Assembly (NCBI GenBank): GCA_020002185.1
Contig: CM034538.1
Location: 64,814,005-64,878,004, forward strand
DNA from: Paraescarpia echinospica
Lineage: Eukaryota; Annelida; Polychaeta; Sabellida; Siboglinidae
DNA length: 64,000 nucleotides
Direction: 5' to 3'
Positions within the stretch are counted from its first letter, which is position 1. The number at the start of each line of letters is the position of its first letter. Shown here in pieces: positions 1-10,105 of this stretch. Position numbers and translations under genes: made by a program. The notes under the pieces are model-generated. The model saw only the letters and a list, made by a program, of their open reading frames with translations, did no database searches and had not been told where the DNA came from.

Positions 1-67
1 TGCATACAGTGAATATACATATACATCGGAAGCGAGGGGGGTGAGTAGCTGGATATACGCTTACCCC

Positions 68-213
68 CAACGTTTCGGCTAGGGGATTCAGTTGGAGTTT
101 TTGGTGAGCCTCAGTGAGAGGTATAATTTAAGGGTTTTGGTGAGCTTCAGCTCCCCAATATTAAAAACGTTCCGACGCCTATCGTGTGGAACAACGTTTC
201 GACTAGGATTCAG
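68..213. repeat. Two short related motifs, possible Penelope-like remnant
   Basis: Two similar segments, about 68-95 and 191-215, share the core AACGTTTCGRCTAGG followed by GATTCAG. Read on the minus strand, each gives CTGAAT, then CTAG, then CGAAACGTT, which resembles decayed terminal sequence of Penelope-like elements. The rest of 1-1,196 shows only low-complexity GT-rich stretches (370-430) and short non-conserved frames, and I recognise no gene in it. Confidence 0.25.
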
Positions 214-1196
214 AGCTAGTTTGCAGAAGACACAAAGCATAATGTAGAAAGTTTGTCTTTTTATTAAACCCAACAATTCCCCAGGATACAATGCATAACT
301 GTTATGACGTAATAATAACAATGATCACGATACTTATGTAAACTCCAGAGTACAATCTAAAATATGAATGTGTGTGCGTTCGAGTGTGAGTGGGTGTGGG
401 TACGTGCGTGCGTGCATGCGTGTACGCGTATATACATGACAGATGCCAAGTTGCGTTGATGTGTCGTCAGTTGAGCTGCTGTCTTGCTGATACGTTGCAG
501 GACTGCGGTACTCGGTGCATCACCGGGCCATACAGTCTGGCAAATGTCTCAAGCAGCTGCATTGCTGTCTTATCCCCAGTTCAGTTCAAGTCCCATTGAT
601 ACGGCAATCTTTCACTCGGTATGTTTTCTTTTGGTGCCTTCTCAGCTTTCCATCGGACACCAGTCGCAGGATGAGTTCGATCTGAGAAACATCCAAATGA
701 CATATTGTTGTCATGTACATGGCAACACCATATTAATTGTAAAGGGGAAAATTCAAATAACAGTCCTTTTAAGCCATATAGTTCAATGCGTACTATATAA
801 GTACGCATTTGAGTTGACAGAAACCTACTCATTTATAAAACAAACTAAAAACTGATTAATTTAATCTATGCCTAAATCGGCAAACTAGAGCATTGCATAT
901 CGCCATGTCTTTTTTATACAAGTTCCAAACGAGTGGTTTTAGTCGCGCCATTTTATTCAATGGAGATTTTCGATTATTTTCAATTTATTTCATAAGCAGA
1001 CATTTTTGGGCGAAAACAAAAATACGGTGCGTTGTTATACATGGTAGTCCTTGAACAGTACAACCAATACGTGTACATGTTTAGTCTTGCAATCAGCATC
1101 GAAAAGTGACCACCACAGACTATTGCAGAGCAGACATGCTTATAGCGTATCCAGTAGCCATTCGTTCACATGTTTTATATAGCGTGGAGTGCTCAC

Positions 1197-1358
1197 CTGT
1201 GCGGCGTCTTCATACAGTTGAGTTGTCAATTCGTAGAACGGGATCTGCTGCTTGGCCCTGGCGTTAAATTCCATGGTGCCACCATTCTACGTCATTGTTG
1301 GTGCGCACGCTCTGCACGAAGACTGACCACCTGGTCGGGGGCCACTTCCAATCCAAGT
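1197..1358 (-). pseudogene. MULE-type transposase C-terminal exon (decayed)
   Basis: Read on the minus strand, this gives a tryptophan-rich start, then WSVFVQSVRTNNDVEWWH, and in another frame INARAKQQIPFYELTTQLYEDAAQ. The RTNND-x-E-x-W-H block followed by PFY is typical, by memory of the family, of the C-terminal part of metazoan MULE-domain transposases. One extra T (GGAATTTAAC) puts the two halves in different frames, so the copy is inactive. The 3' edge is a good splice donor (ACAG|GTGAGC). The 5' edge is less certain. With the exon at 1,653-1,765 it forms the 3' part of a minus-strand gene. The assignment rests on motif memory only. Confidence 0.55.
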
Positions 1359-1652
1359 CTCTTGGATGTAAGCAACTACACATAATAATATAATTATATA
1401 CACGGTATGCCGCTAGATATCAGGATAATATTATTCTGAAATGTTCTATAATCAACATTATAATGCCTATGCTATTTCATTTTGGTATATTAAATGTAAG
1501 TTTTCTTTTTTATCTATCAGTGTTATATCTATTAGCGAGCATTATTGGATATGGCGCTATATAAAATAAATATTACTATGGTTGTCATAGCCAGCAATCG
1601 ATCAAGCAATAAGAAGAAAACATTACAAAGAGAGATTGTGACAATACTTAAC

Positions 1653-1765
1653 GATTGCTGTGGCTGTTTTGTGGCCTTGCCCTCCAACACGGTGAACACG
1701 GGTCTGATGTGCTCAGCCGACAGCAAAGGTAGTGCCATCAACTTGTGTATGTCGCTAGTGACCCA
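1653..1765 (-). pseudogene. MULE-type transposase internal exon
   Basis: The exon is bounded by an AG acceptor (CCACAG|TGGGTC) and a GTTAAG donor on the minus strand. It encodes WVTSDIHKLMALPLLSAEHI followed by RPVFTVLEGKATKQPQQS. The pattern ALP-x-L-x-AEHI-x-x-x-F is the part of MULE-domain transposases that lies just upstream of the RTNND block, which is found here at 1,197-1,358 in the right order and strand. Catalytic residues upstream were not found between 1,766 and 2,237. It could belong to the same broad family as the large element at 10,030-31,225, but it lies outside that element. Confidence 0.5.
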
Positions 1766-2237
1766 CTGTGGTGGACTTTGGTTTTAGAGGGCTTTTTTTT
1801 AGTTTCATCCGGGAACGGTGGGGTGGGGATATTGTGTGCAAATAAATAAACAACTTTGCTAAATGTGCACATCATAGGGAAATTTAATTCGGTTGTATAT
1901 TTCTTGCAGTTCGTAATGTACGCTGACCTGAGACAAACTTGACACGCAAGATCTGCTCAGTTCCACCCATTCATAGCATTCATTGGTGGCATTGAAAAAA
2001 CGGATTACGCCTCATGGATTTCTTTTGTAGCTACTCGCCAACATCAAAGGGAGGCATTCCTCAATACTACATATGTGCAGTGCTTTGTTTAAATGAATGC
2101 ATTTTGTACAATGTGTTGCAACTCCCTATTCACAACAGCGGTCGAAATGATCTAGACTTTCATGCCCATGAACACATTGTACAGATACAATGGCTACGCA
2201 GTTGGCTTTGTTGTGTTCTCAAGCAATTACCAATTAA

Positions 2238-2956
2238 GAAGATTTAATAAGATTGCAATCCCGCCCTTCTGAGGTATGTGTCGACTTTAATTTTAAACAT
2301 ATTCACATTACTAGCACCCACACAATCAGCAGATAATATGTTCCATTCATTTACAGTCCTTTGAGAAAATGAAAACTTTCTTATATCTAATCTAGACTGC
2401 TCCTTTACTAATGTAACTTCATGTCCTCTAGTCTTTCTAAACTGAGAAAACAACATTTCTACCAATATTTTCACAACCATTCAATATTTTAAACACTTCT
2501 ATCTGATCTCCTCTCAATCTCCTGATCTCTACTGTTGTTAAACCACATTCTTTTTGGCCTTTTTCATAACTAATATCCCTCAGTTTTGGTATAATTTAGT
2601 CGCTCTCCTCTGTACTCTTTCTAATATATTTATGTTCTTCTTGCGGTATGCCTCCATGCTTGCATACAATATTCTAAATGAGGCCTAACTATTGTTTTGT
2701 ACAGCGGTATTATTAGTTGTTTCCTTATACGCTATATTTCGCCTAATTAATCCAAGGATTTGATTTAACTTTGAAGCTGCAATTCTGCACTGTTCTGAAA
2801 CCTTCATATCAGCACTAATGGTTAACCCTAAGTCCTTTTATTTTATAGTACAATACCCCCATTGTATATTCTATATCTTCGTTTCCTGTGTAGAAGCATT
2901 TACATTTTCCAAAATTGAACAACATTTGCCACTTTTCAGACCATTTGATCAACCTG
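2238..2956 (-). mobile_element. CR1-type LINE, 3' fragment
   Basis: Minus-strand reading gives the C-terminal part of the same CR1 ORF2 seen intact at 25,958-27,586: LIKWSEKWQMLFNFGKCKC near 2,900, then a decayed middle, then FSFSQRTVNEWN and TYLRRAG near 2,260. The 3' end carries the family tail (AATCTTATTAAATC) at about 2,240-2,260, and a piece just before the tail is missing compared with other copies. Several frameshifts make it non-functional. The right edge joins the Penelope-like element at the shared word GATCAACCTGT near 2,950. Confidence 0.85.
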
Positions 2957-3918
2957 TGTCTAGCATTGGCAGCATTTTCTACAATGTAGCTAAGACATTG
3001 GCTAACATTCTCACCCCTCGTGCTGGGAAGACACCTTACCACATCAAGAACAGCAGATATTTTGTGAACAAGATCAAAGGCCTAGACGTCCCCCCTGGAC
3101 AGAAAATAGTGTCGTACGATGTGTCAGCTCTGTTCACCAGCATACCAGTATCTGACACGATCCAAATTGTGAAGAAGAAACTACAGGAAGGCACCACATG
3201 GAAACAGCGAACCCCACTCAACATTGATCAAATCACAGAACTGCTGACCTTCTGCGTCAACTCCACTTACTTCATGTACAAGGGTCAGTTCTACAAACAG
3301 AAACACCGCGCAGCTATGGGCTCCCCAGTCTCTCCTATCGTGGCCAATCTGTACATGGAAACTTTTGAGAAATAAGCCATCGCCACCGCACCCAACCCCA
3401 CATCAGTTTGGTACAGATACGTCGACGACACTTTCGTTCAGATACACGAATACCACATGGAGGGTTTCACTGCACACCTCAACAGCATGTACCCCAACAT
3501 CAAATTCACCACGGAACCGGAACGAGAAGGCCAACTTCCTTTCCTGGACACATGTGTACACGTGGACGATGACGGCAGCACACGGGTCACGGTCTACAGA
3601 AAACTGACACACATGGACCAATACTTGAATTTCAGCTCCAGTTACCACCTCGAGCACAAGCGATCAGTGGTCAGAATATTGATGCCCAGGGCAGGTCAAC
3701 TCACAACCACAGACGAAGACAAAGCCACCGAAACAGCAAATGTCAGAGCAGCGCTCAGAGCTAACAACTACAAAGAGTGGATGTTCAACATCGCCAAGAA
3801 AAAGAGAAAGACACCTAGTGCAGAAAAACAGACCAGCCAAACACCGAACATCCCCCTTTACCTTACGTGCGCAACCTGTCAGAGAAATTACCCACCATTT
3901 TCCGGGAACACGGACTAG
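2957..3918 (+). pseudogene. Penelope-like reverse transcriptase
   Basis: The frame runs VSSIGSIFYNVAKTLANIL, SYDVSALFTSIPV (palm motif A), then AAMGSPVSPIVANLYMETFE (motif B), WYRYVDDTF (catalytic motif C, YVDD) and LPFLDT, matching the Penelope RT core. One in-frame TAA at about 3,373-3,375 lies between motifs B and C; the frame otherwise continues unbroken. Near 3,855 the expected continuation (YVRNLSEKLPTIFREHG) slips to another frame, so the printed end at 3,918 is artificial. The protein would copy RNA into DNA from a nicked chromosomal primer. The stop and the slips make this copy dead. The family call is firm. Confidence 0.9.
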
Positions 3919-3993
3919 GGACGTACCACAAACCTTACAACACCATACGATATATTGTAGTGAACCACAAGGACAAAAACCCCCAAGAACAAC

Positions 3994-4356
3994 ATGTGTG
4001 GAGTAATATATGAGATAGAATGTCCGGAATTTCATCAGACCTACGTAGGCGAAACCAGCAGAGCACTAGGAGCCTGACTCAAAGAACACAGAAACATCAG
4101 GGGCCCACTCACAGCAGTAGGTGAACACAGAGTGAATGAAGGCCACAACATCTCGGCTAAAGACGCAAAGGTAGTCTTTAGAAAAAACAACTTCTGGAGA
4201 AGAAAAATCAGTGAGGCGATTGAAATCAGAGAGTGGCGACCAGGAATCAACAGGGATTCCGGATACAACCTTTCCACGATCTTCCTGGAAGTGTTGCCAT
4301 GTGACAGTTATGAACATAGTCACATGACGACCGAGATTGCAGCAGACAAACGCTGA
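3994..4356 (+). pseudogene. GIY-YIG endonuclease domain of the Penelope-like element
   Basis: From 3,994 the reading is MCGVIYEIECPEFHQTYVGE followed by TSRALGA. GVIY and TYVG are the GIY and YIG halves of the nuclease core, and the upstream CxxC-like context fits Penelope-type EN. After one in-frame TGA at 4,075-4,077, where an Arg codon is expected, the same frame continues with LKEH and then a block ending near HNISAKDAKVVF. The role is to nick target DNA for reverse transcription. It is separated from the RT by the linker normal for these elements. Stop and frame slips make it inactive. Confidence 0.85.
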
Positions 4357-4398
4357 TGAAGACGTCATGAAGACGTCGAAAGCTCCGTTCTGAGCAAC
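4353..4398 (+). ncRNA. Hammerhead-ribozyme-like segment (degenerate)
   Basis: CTGATGA at 4,353-4,359 is followed by a hairpin of two GACGTC words (4,361-4,366 and 4,372-4,377) and GAAA at 4,378-4,381. GCTC and GAGC then form a possible helix III. This order matches the hammerhead core reported in Penelope-like elements. The expected U-H cleavage dinucleotide after helix III is AA here and no helix I pairing is evident, so self-cleavage is unlikely in this copy. Confidence 0.5.
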
Positions 4399-5010
4399 AT
4401 AGGACTCGGAAAGGTAATTTATCATGTTTTCAAAACTACGAATGTAACAGAGTCCGGAAGCAATTTACATGCTAATAAAAACTTGTAGTCCTCACTATGC
4501 GTACTCTGTAGAGATTTCCAATGCATAATTCCCCATAATAACACAGTCCTGTGTTTGCTCACTTCCCTTATAGCGTTTTGTACTTTTTCATACTCTTGTA
4601 TACTTATGTTTGGACTTCGATAAACTAACCCAACTGTTAACGTTGAGTTTCCTGTAACTGTGTTACACCAAACAGCTTTTTCGCAATCTGCTTCTCTTTC
4701 TAATTTTATTTAATAAGCTTGGATATATTCTTTAATATATAAAATAATTACACATCCCATTCTTCTTATTCTATCTTTCCTAAACATTACATATCCTGTC
4801 AGTCCCAGTTCGGCATCTGATATATCGGTGATGGCCCATGAATCGGTTATACCTATTATGTGAAGGTCAGGATCTTCTACCAAAATGTTTAATTCATTTA
4901 TTGTGTTTACTGTACTCCTTGCAATTAAACAAACACATTTATATCCAGCTTCAGAACAGTTTTCCAGACTGTTCTTTGCTTATTTATATGTGCTGTCTTT
5001 ATCTAAGCCG

Positions 5011-5640
5011 TCAGTTTCGGGCTTCTCTGTGAGTCCCCCCTGCGAATGTAGTAGAGAATACTGCTGCCCCCTTTCCACTTAGAAGGAGACCATCTCTCAT
5101 GTATATATCATGCCTCCCAAAAAGTACCCCATAAATCTGTGAATCCCACCCCTCTTCTTCACACATTTGCTCAACTAGTGCATTGATCGTCATCCTCTTG
5201 CAGTTTCTGTACGTTGCCCCCCTTCCTCCCATTACTGGCAACATTCCCAAGAGAATAATCTGTCCAACTCTTGTCTTCTTTAGCTTCCTCACTAACTGTC
5301 TGTACTTCTGTACTATCCCAGTTGTTCCCTCCTTGTTTGCATTTGTTCCTACGTGTGCTAGTATAGACCCTCCCTTGCCATGCCCAATACCTTCTCTACC
5401 CTTTCAGTCACGTGCTCTATCCTAGCCTACGTGTGCTAGTATAGACCCTCCCTTGCCATGCCCAACATCTTCTCTACCCTTTCAGTCACGTGCTCTATCC
5501 TATCCTACGTGTGCTAGTATAGACCCTCCCTTGCCATGCCCAACATCTTCTCTACCCTTTCAGTCACGTGCTCTATCCTAGCCTCCGGTCGACAAACAAC
5601 GACGTCTTCCCCATCGCTTAGTGTCTTATCTGTCTTTCTC
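5011..5640 (-). pseudogene. SGNH-type esterase domain of CR1 ORF1, internally triplicated
   Basis: The minus strand carries the block read as ILLGMLPVMGG, YRNCKRMTINALVEQMCEEE and RDGLLLSGKGAAV. These correspond to the CR1 esterase at 16,174-16,689. In the terminal DxxH block the histidine is replaced by leucine (DGLLLS), so the catalytic dyad is lost. The part upstream of the GTNN block is present three times in tandem (78 bp each, 5,348-5,581). The domain is broken by frameshifts at both ends. Confidence 0.8.
5348..5581. repeat. 78-bp tandem triplication inside the esterase region
   Basis: The word CCTACGTGTGCTAGTATAGA starts at 5,348, 5,426 and 5,504, giving an exact 78-bp period. Copies are nearly identical. 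The length is 26 codons, so the expansion preserves frame. Other CR1 copies here (16.2 kb, 57.1 kb) have a single unit. Confidence 0.9.
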
Positions 5641-5697
5641 TGAATAGTATTGCTCATGTACACCCTCTCTTTTTTCAATGCCCCCTCAATCACTGCT

Positions 5698-6256
5698 TCA
5701 GAGTAGCTCCTTCTCCGGTTTGTATCTGTCTGTCTTCTTCTCAGTTTTCTGTTTCACAGTCTTACTAACTGCCTCTGGGGTATCTACCTCTTCACCACCT
5801 GTATCGCGGTCGCGTCTCTCATCGTTCTCTACAGTCTGACCACCTGTTGATCTATCCACACTGACCCGTTTTCTTTTCCTCTGCCGAACACTTTTCCTCC
5901 GTCCCTCTGTCTTCTTCTCATTTTCTTGTTCCTTCATACCTGTCATCTTCCTGCTCTCAGTTTCCTTTCTTCAGTCCCCGTGTCACAACTATGCTCCTTC
6001 TCTGTCGTAGTATTCTCAACTCTTTCCGTGTCATGTTGAGTCTCACCTCCATCTCCAACACTATATCCGTCAACTTACACACCTCCTTCATCAGACACTC
6101 CACCCTCAAAAACCCCATACACCAAAAAGTGAATCCGTCTTCTTTGGTCTCTGCCCATAATTTTGGACAGCAAGACAATGCAAAATCCACGCAGCTCTGG
6201 CAGTCGTTGCAAACTAAGTGTTGTTTTGCCCTGAGTTGCCATTTGCAAGGTGCCAT
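5698..6256 (-). pseudogene. CR1 ORF1 N-terminal zinc-binding and charged region
   Basis: Starts MAPCKWQLRAKQHLVCNDCQ at 6,256 on the minus strand, the same start as the ORF1 at 15,289. The Cys pairs of the PHD-like N-terminus are partly lost; the second pair reads FWCMGF where the other copy has FRCIGC. The lysine/arginine/glutamate-rich linker follows in a shifted frame (5,946-5,698). ORF1 proteins of CR1 elements are thought to act as RNA-binding chaperones. This copy is dead. Confidence 0.8.
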
Positions 6257-6805
6257 ATCATAATTTATTTATATTAAAAATAGTTTTTATATAACCTTTA
6301 AAACTACTTTTCTGTGTACAATTTACACCTGATTGTTTGGTTTTACTTAGTTATATTTGTTAACACACAGTAACACGCCGTGTCTTACGATGACGATGTA
6401 TTCAAGTTATACTTAGACTCGAGGTAGTCTTTACAAAGACTGTTTCCTGTGTACTAATATACACTTATAAGTTTGTTATTTCAGGTTTTAATTACTCATC
6501 TAACTACATCGACCATCTCAACTAACCTTATACTACTGTCGTTCACGTTACGTTAACTTCGCCAGTGACCTACTTTATTAATAACCTTCCAATTGCATTA
6601 CTGTTCCCAATTATCGCTCTCAAATCGCCTACTTTTAAACTACCCTAGATTACTTCCTCTAGCTACCTTGCTTAATACGTATCTACAACTACGTTATGTA
6701 TGATAGACACTCAATAATATCACTTACCTTGATCAAATATCCTTATATTCTCGCAAGTTTGCTACACCAAATCCAAACCAATTCACCACCGGAAGAAGTT
6801 CCCGC

Positions 6806-7415
6806 CAAGTTCCCAATTATTACCATGATATATCTGTATTTTTAATTTAGTATATGTTAGCATGTTTTTTGAGCGATAACGTAACATTGGCAGTGTTAAC
6901 ATCACTCTATTAATAAATCTAGTCACATAAAATATACTTATCAGATAACCGTTTTGTGTTATACACTTTTTTCTTCTGAGGGGATACATGTGGATGTGTT
7001 GCTATAATTTTATACTTTCTGTCATATAACTCCTAAATTTGAGGATTAGACATATGTGTGAAGTTATACATTCGTATTGCTTGAAACTTTAGACCTGCGC
7101 ACTTCACATATAGTTTGAATGGTCATTGTGTTGATTTAATATAATTATTATTTATTGTGATATCACAGCTTTTGTGTGTGTATAATATTATATTCGTTCT
7201 TATAACTCACTAGGACGTATATATGTGTAGTGCCATACGTGTCTTACATGTTTTCTGTTTCTGATCAGATTCTCTGATCGACATGTTTGTAACAGTCGGA
7301 GAATAGTAAACAAGTCGACCCTGCATGCAATGCTTACACCGTTCAAACAAAGTACCTGCTCTGTGAAACAATAGACGATTAACAAGCCGATTGCCGTGGC
7401 TTCCACACGTCTAAA
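6806..7415. other. No recognisable gene
   Basis: AT-rich sequence with only short frames lacking any family motif. I see no repeat structure beyond short A/T runs. Confidence 0.5.
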
Positions 7416-7735
7416 CAAATCAAAGACAAACAACATGAAGGAATCTGCTCAATAAAGCAATGCAAGAGTAGATAGCGGATTACTGCCTCAACACATTCTC
7501 ACAGCACACAAATCAAAGACAAAACAAAACAATATGAAGGAATCTGCACAATAAAGCAATGCAAGAGTAGAATTACTACGGCTTGCCTCAAAACATTCTC
7601 ACAGTACACAAATCAAAGGCAAAAAACATTTTAAAAAATCTGCTCACCGAAGCAATGCAAGAGTATCAAGTCAATTACTTTCACACTTTCTTAACGGACA
7701 CAAATCAAAGATAGACAACATGAGAAGATAACTAA
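7416..7735. repeat. Tandem repeat, period 92-100 bp, four copies
   Basis: CAAATCAAAGRCAAA starts at about 7,416, 7,509, 7,609 and 7,701. Each is followed by AAKAATCTGCWC and GCAATGCAAGAGTA in the first three copies. The copies diverge progressively, and the last is partial. No coding potential is evident. The following stretch to 7,960 holds nothing I recognise. Confidence 0.8.
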
Positions 7736-7962
7736 GGAAGATTACGAAGAAGCAAATTATCATGGCATCTACCCTTTCTAACGTACACGTAATATTTTAA
7801 AGCTGATTATTATGTATTGTAATAATAAATTGGTTACGTAATTGTGACATTAGTAGTAATAGAAATAGCATAAAAAATCCTAAAAAATCAATAGAAATTG
7901 GGAAGACAACTACAGAAAAATAAACGTTGGGACAGTCTCAATGCTCAAACATTTCGCAACTA

Positions 7963-8335
7963 TTGAACGTTCATGAGGTAAGCACTTGCGGTAAGGTAAG
8001 AACTAAGAATAAGATCACGACTGATCGTCTGATATTGTTTACTGTAACATACAGATGGATACAACTTCATTATTTGTGGGCCGAGATCGCAAAAGGTCGA
8101 GAACACTGGATACCGTGTGTGTGTCCCTCTGCCCATAATTTGAATTTGCCTGTCAGTAAAATCCCGTGCTGCCGCAGTAGTTGCAGCACCTATGCGAAAT
8201 GAAGCGCAATTGTAGAGGTCAGGATCATAGCCAATGTGTGAAAGATATGCTGACAATTGAGACGCGAAGTACGTTCGTGTCATTGGGGTGTTGTCAGGGA
8301 AGATAAAGAGCGGTCTCGCTGATGGGCCACTAAAT
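7963..8335 (-). pseudogene. Tyrosine recombinase C-terminal fragment
   Basis: The minus-strand frame from about 8,335 reads GPLFIFPDNTPMTRTYFASQ, then GYDPDLYNC and ASFRIGAATTAAARDFTDRQ, then IQIMGR. The block SFRIGAATTAA followed by D-x-x-IQ-x-MGR is the box II region of the tyrosine recombinases carried by DIRS- and Crypton-type elements and their domesticated relatives. In the HxxR motif the His is Ala here (ASFR), and the region with the nucleophilic Tyr is unrecognisable, so the enzyme is inactive. I found no accompanying RT or RNase H to decide between DIRS and Crypton. Confidence 0.7.
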
Positions 8336-8508
8336 CACACCTTTCTATTACATGTTCAAACGGCGCCCCACCCGTACAGTTATATATCCGATTCTTAAGA
8401 AACCATGAACTGCTAGCATATACATTGCTGCCACACATAGTTGAGAAAATTTGTTCGGGATTACAACTCTAGTCGCTCTGACAAGTTGCCCAATCATTTG
8501 GGATCAAT

Positions 8509-9437
8509 TGGTGTTGAAATTTGCGGATGATACAAAAGTGTTTACAACGATTAAAAGTGATGGAGATAGACAGCATTTACAAGATGATCTTGACAAGTTG
8601 ATCAAATGGTCTGAAAAGTGGCAAATGCTGTTCAATTTTGGGAAATGTAAATGCCTCCACGCAGGACATGGACACGAAGAGGTAGAATATGCAATGGGGG
8701 GGGGGGTTACTGTACTAAGTACTACTGTAAAAGAAAAGCACTTAGGGTTAACCATTAGTGCTAATATGAAGATTTCAGAGCAGTGCGGAATTGCAGCTTC
8801 AAAGGGAATTCAAATCCTTGGATTAATTAGGCGAAACTTAACGTATAAGGAAAAAGAGCTAATAATACCGCTGTACAAAACAATAGTTAGGCCTCATTTA
8901 GAATATTGTATTCAAGCGTGGAGGCCATATCGCGGGAAGGACATAGATATGCTAGAAAGAGTGCAGAGGAGAGCAACTAAAATGATACCAAAACTGAGGG
9001 ATCTTAGTTACGAAATACGCCTAAAAAATGTGGCTTAACCACAGTAGAGACCAGGAGATTGAGAGAAGATCAGATAGAAGTGTTTAAAATAATGAATGGT
9101 TATGAAAATATTGATAGAAATATTTTGTTCTCAGTTAAGAAAGATAGAAGGACTAGAGGACATGAAGTTACATTAAGCAAAGGAGCAGTGTAGATTAAAT
9201 ATAAGAAAGTTTTCATTTTCACAAAGGACTGTAAATGAATGGAACAGATTATCTGCTGATTGTGTGGGTGCTAGTAGCGTAAATATGATTAAAACTAAAA
9301 TCGACACATACCTCAGAAGGACGGGATACACATAGATAAAAACGTCGGACTCTCGATAAACCAAAGGGCTTCCTTGTCCATCTGCCACCTAGAGTTAATT
9401 CTCTGGGTGGCAATCTTGTTAAATCTGGTTAAATCTT
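8509..9437 (+). mobile_element. CR1-type LINE, 3' fragment
   Basis: A 5'-truncated copy begins in the RT catalytic region (LKFADDTKVF near 8,515) and runs to the 3' tail (TTGTTAAATCTGGTTAAATC, about 9,410-9,437). The frame from 8,451 to 9,038 covers the RT thumb/connection part including IPLYKTIVRPHLEYC. A missing nucleotide near 9,028 shifts the last third. It ends directly against a MITE. Confidence 0.9.
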
Positions 9438-9794
9438 GTGAGCACGGATTCTCCTGTGAGCATGAAATGTCGAGTCTGAGGCTGAGCATGGAGTTGAGTA
9501 TGAGCACCGAGTACGCTTTATAACCTCGGCCTCTGGTTTTCTGAGATTGACGTCTAAAACGTAAATCCCAGTTAATTTGTCCGAACTTCAGCTGACTGGC
9601 CTTCATTTCCTTACGTTACGAAACACTTCATCGTAATGTTTCCAAGCAAACCCCAAAACCTACGTGCCATCTTGGTAATATTTGAAATGTGCTTGGATAG
9701 GCCTAGGCCCGACGTTATAAAGCGTACTCGGTGCTAATGCTCAACTCCATGCTCATACTCGAGATTTCATGCTGACCGGAGAATCCGTGCTCAC
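9438..9794. mobile_element. MITE with about 85-bp terminal inverted repeats
   Basis: The left arm 9,438-9,524 and the right arm 9,714-9,794 are inverted copies with only a few differences. Both end in GTGAGCACGGATTCTCC and reach inward to GCACCGAGTACGCTTTATAAC. The arms are rich in GAGCATG and GAGTATGAGCAC words, which also occur at the outer ends of the Harbinger-like copies (36,530-36,700 and 47,820-47,950), so a Harbinger-related origin is plausible. I see no clear target-site duplication. The 190-bp centre has no coding content. Confidence 0.8.
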
Positions 9795-10020
9795 TGAGTA
9801 CGCCGTCTTGAGTACATGGATGTTTTGAAAGCGTACGTCATGTGTCGTGTTAAATTATATGGTTTAACTAAGCCAAGACTAAGGCCTCGGTGACTAAATT
9901 GTTATCATAATAACGTCATAATAGTAAACTATGTATACTGGACCACTCGGTTTCTGCCTTACGCAAGCATAATATGCAGTTTTCACCAAAAAATTTGGAA
10001 ATCGTTCAGCAACGTATCAA

Positions 10021-10029
10021 TATTATTAA
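10021..10029 (+). repeat. 9-bp target-site duplication, left copy
   Basis: TATTATTAA immediately precedes the left terminal inverted repeat of the large Mutator-like element. The identical word follows the right end at 31,226-31,234. Confidence 0.85.
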
Positions 10030-10105
10030 CGACGTGGTTATTCTTCCGGCTGCCGTAACCCAGATTCAGGTGGCTATTCTTTCGTGAGTTCCGGTGCGCA
10101 TGCGC
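10030..10105 (+). repeat. MULE terminal inverted repeat, left
   Basis: Begins CGACGTGGTTATTCTTCCGG and ends TGCGCATGCGC. It matches the reverse complement of 31,150-31,225 at 75 of 76 positions; the difference is TTTCG against TTCCG. It is followed by three subterminal repeats of the type TACGGCAGCCGTAACCGCAA (about 10,130, a degenerate one near 10,180, and 10,260), which contain the palindrome TACGGCNGCCGTA and may be transposase-binding sites (inference). Confidence 0.85.

Larger units (their letters stand above)
2950..4440 (+). mobile_element. Penelope-like element (GIY-YIG type), 5' truncated
   Basis: This segment encodes, in order, a Penelope-type reverse transcriptase and a GIY-YIG endonuclease, then a hammerhead-like segment. 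That order is diagnostic of endonuclease-bearing Penelope-like elements. The 5' part of the RT is absent; the sequence starts inside the motif that normally reads RPIVDQPVSS. It lies between two minus-strand CR1 pieces that do not abut in CR1 coordinates, so arrival was accompanied by loss of about 1.5 kb of CR1 or the two CR1 pieces are independent. The 3' edge is uncertain, at roughly 4,430-4,457. Confidence 0.85.
4457..6805 (-). mobile_element. CR1-type LINE, 5' half
   Basis: Minus-strand homologue of the long CR1 at 14,715-19,648. From right to left it holds the 5' UTR (6,805-6,257), ORF1 start (6,256), charged linker, SGNH esterase domain and the start of the endonuclease, ending where the copy at 14.7 kb reads about 17,260. 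The 5' ends of the two copies coincide (shared TTCCGGTGGTGAAT near 6,780-6,795 and 14,720), which supports a genuine 5' terminus. Many frameshifts are present. The 3' half is absent and the Penelope-like element follows. Confidence 0.85.

Noticed and set aside
88..321. 77-codon minus-strand frame at the left edge
   Set aside because: It overlaps the duplicated CGTTTCG motifs and has no family resemblance.
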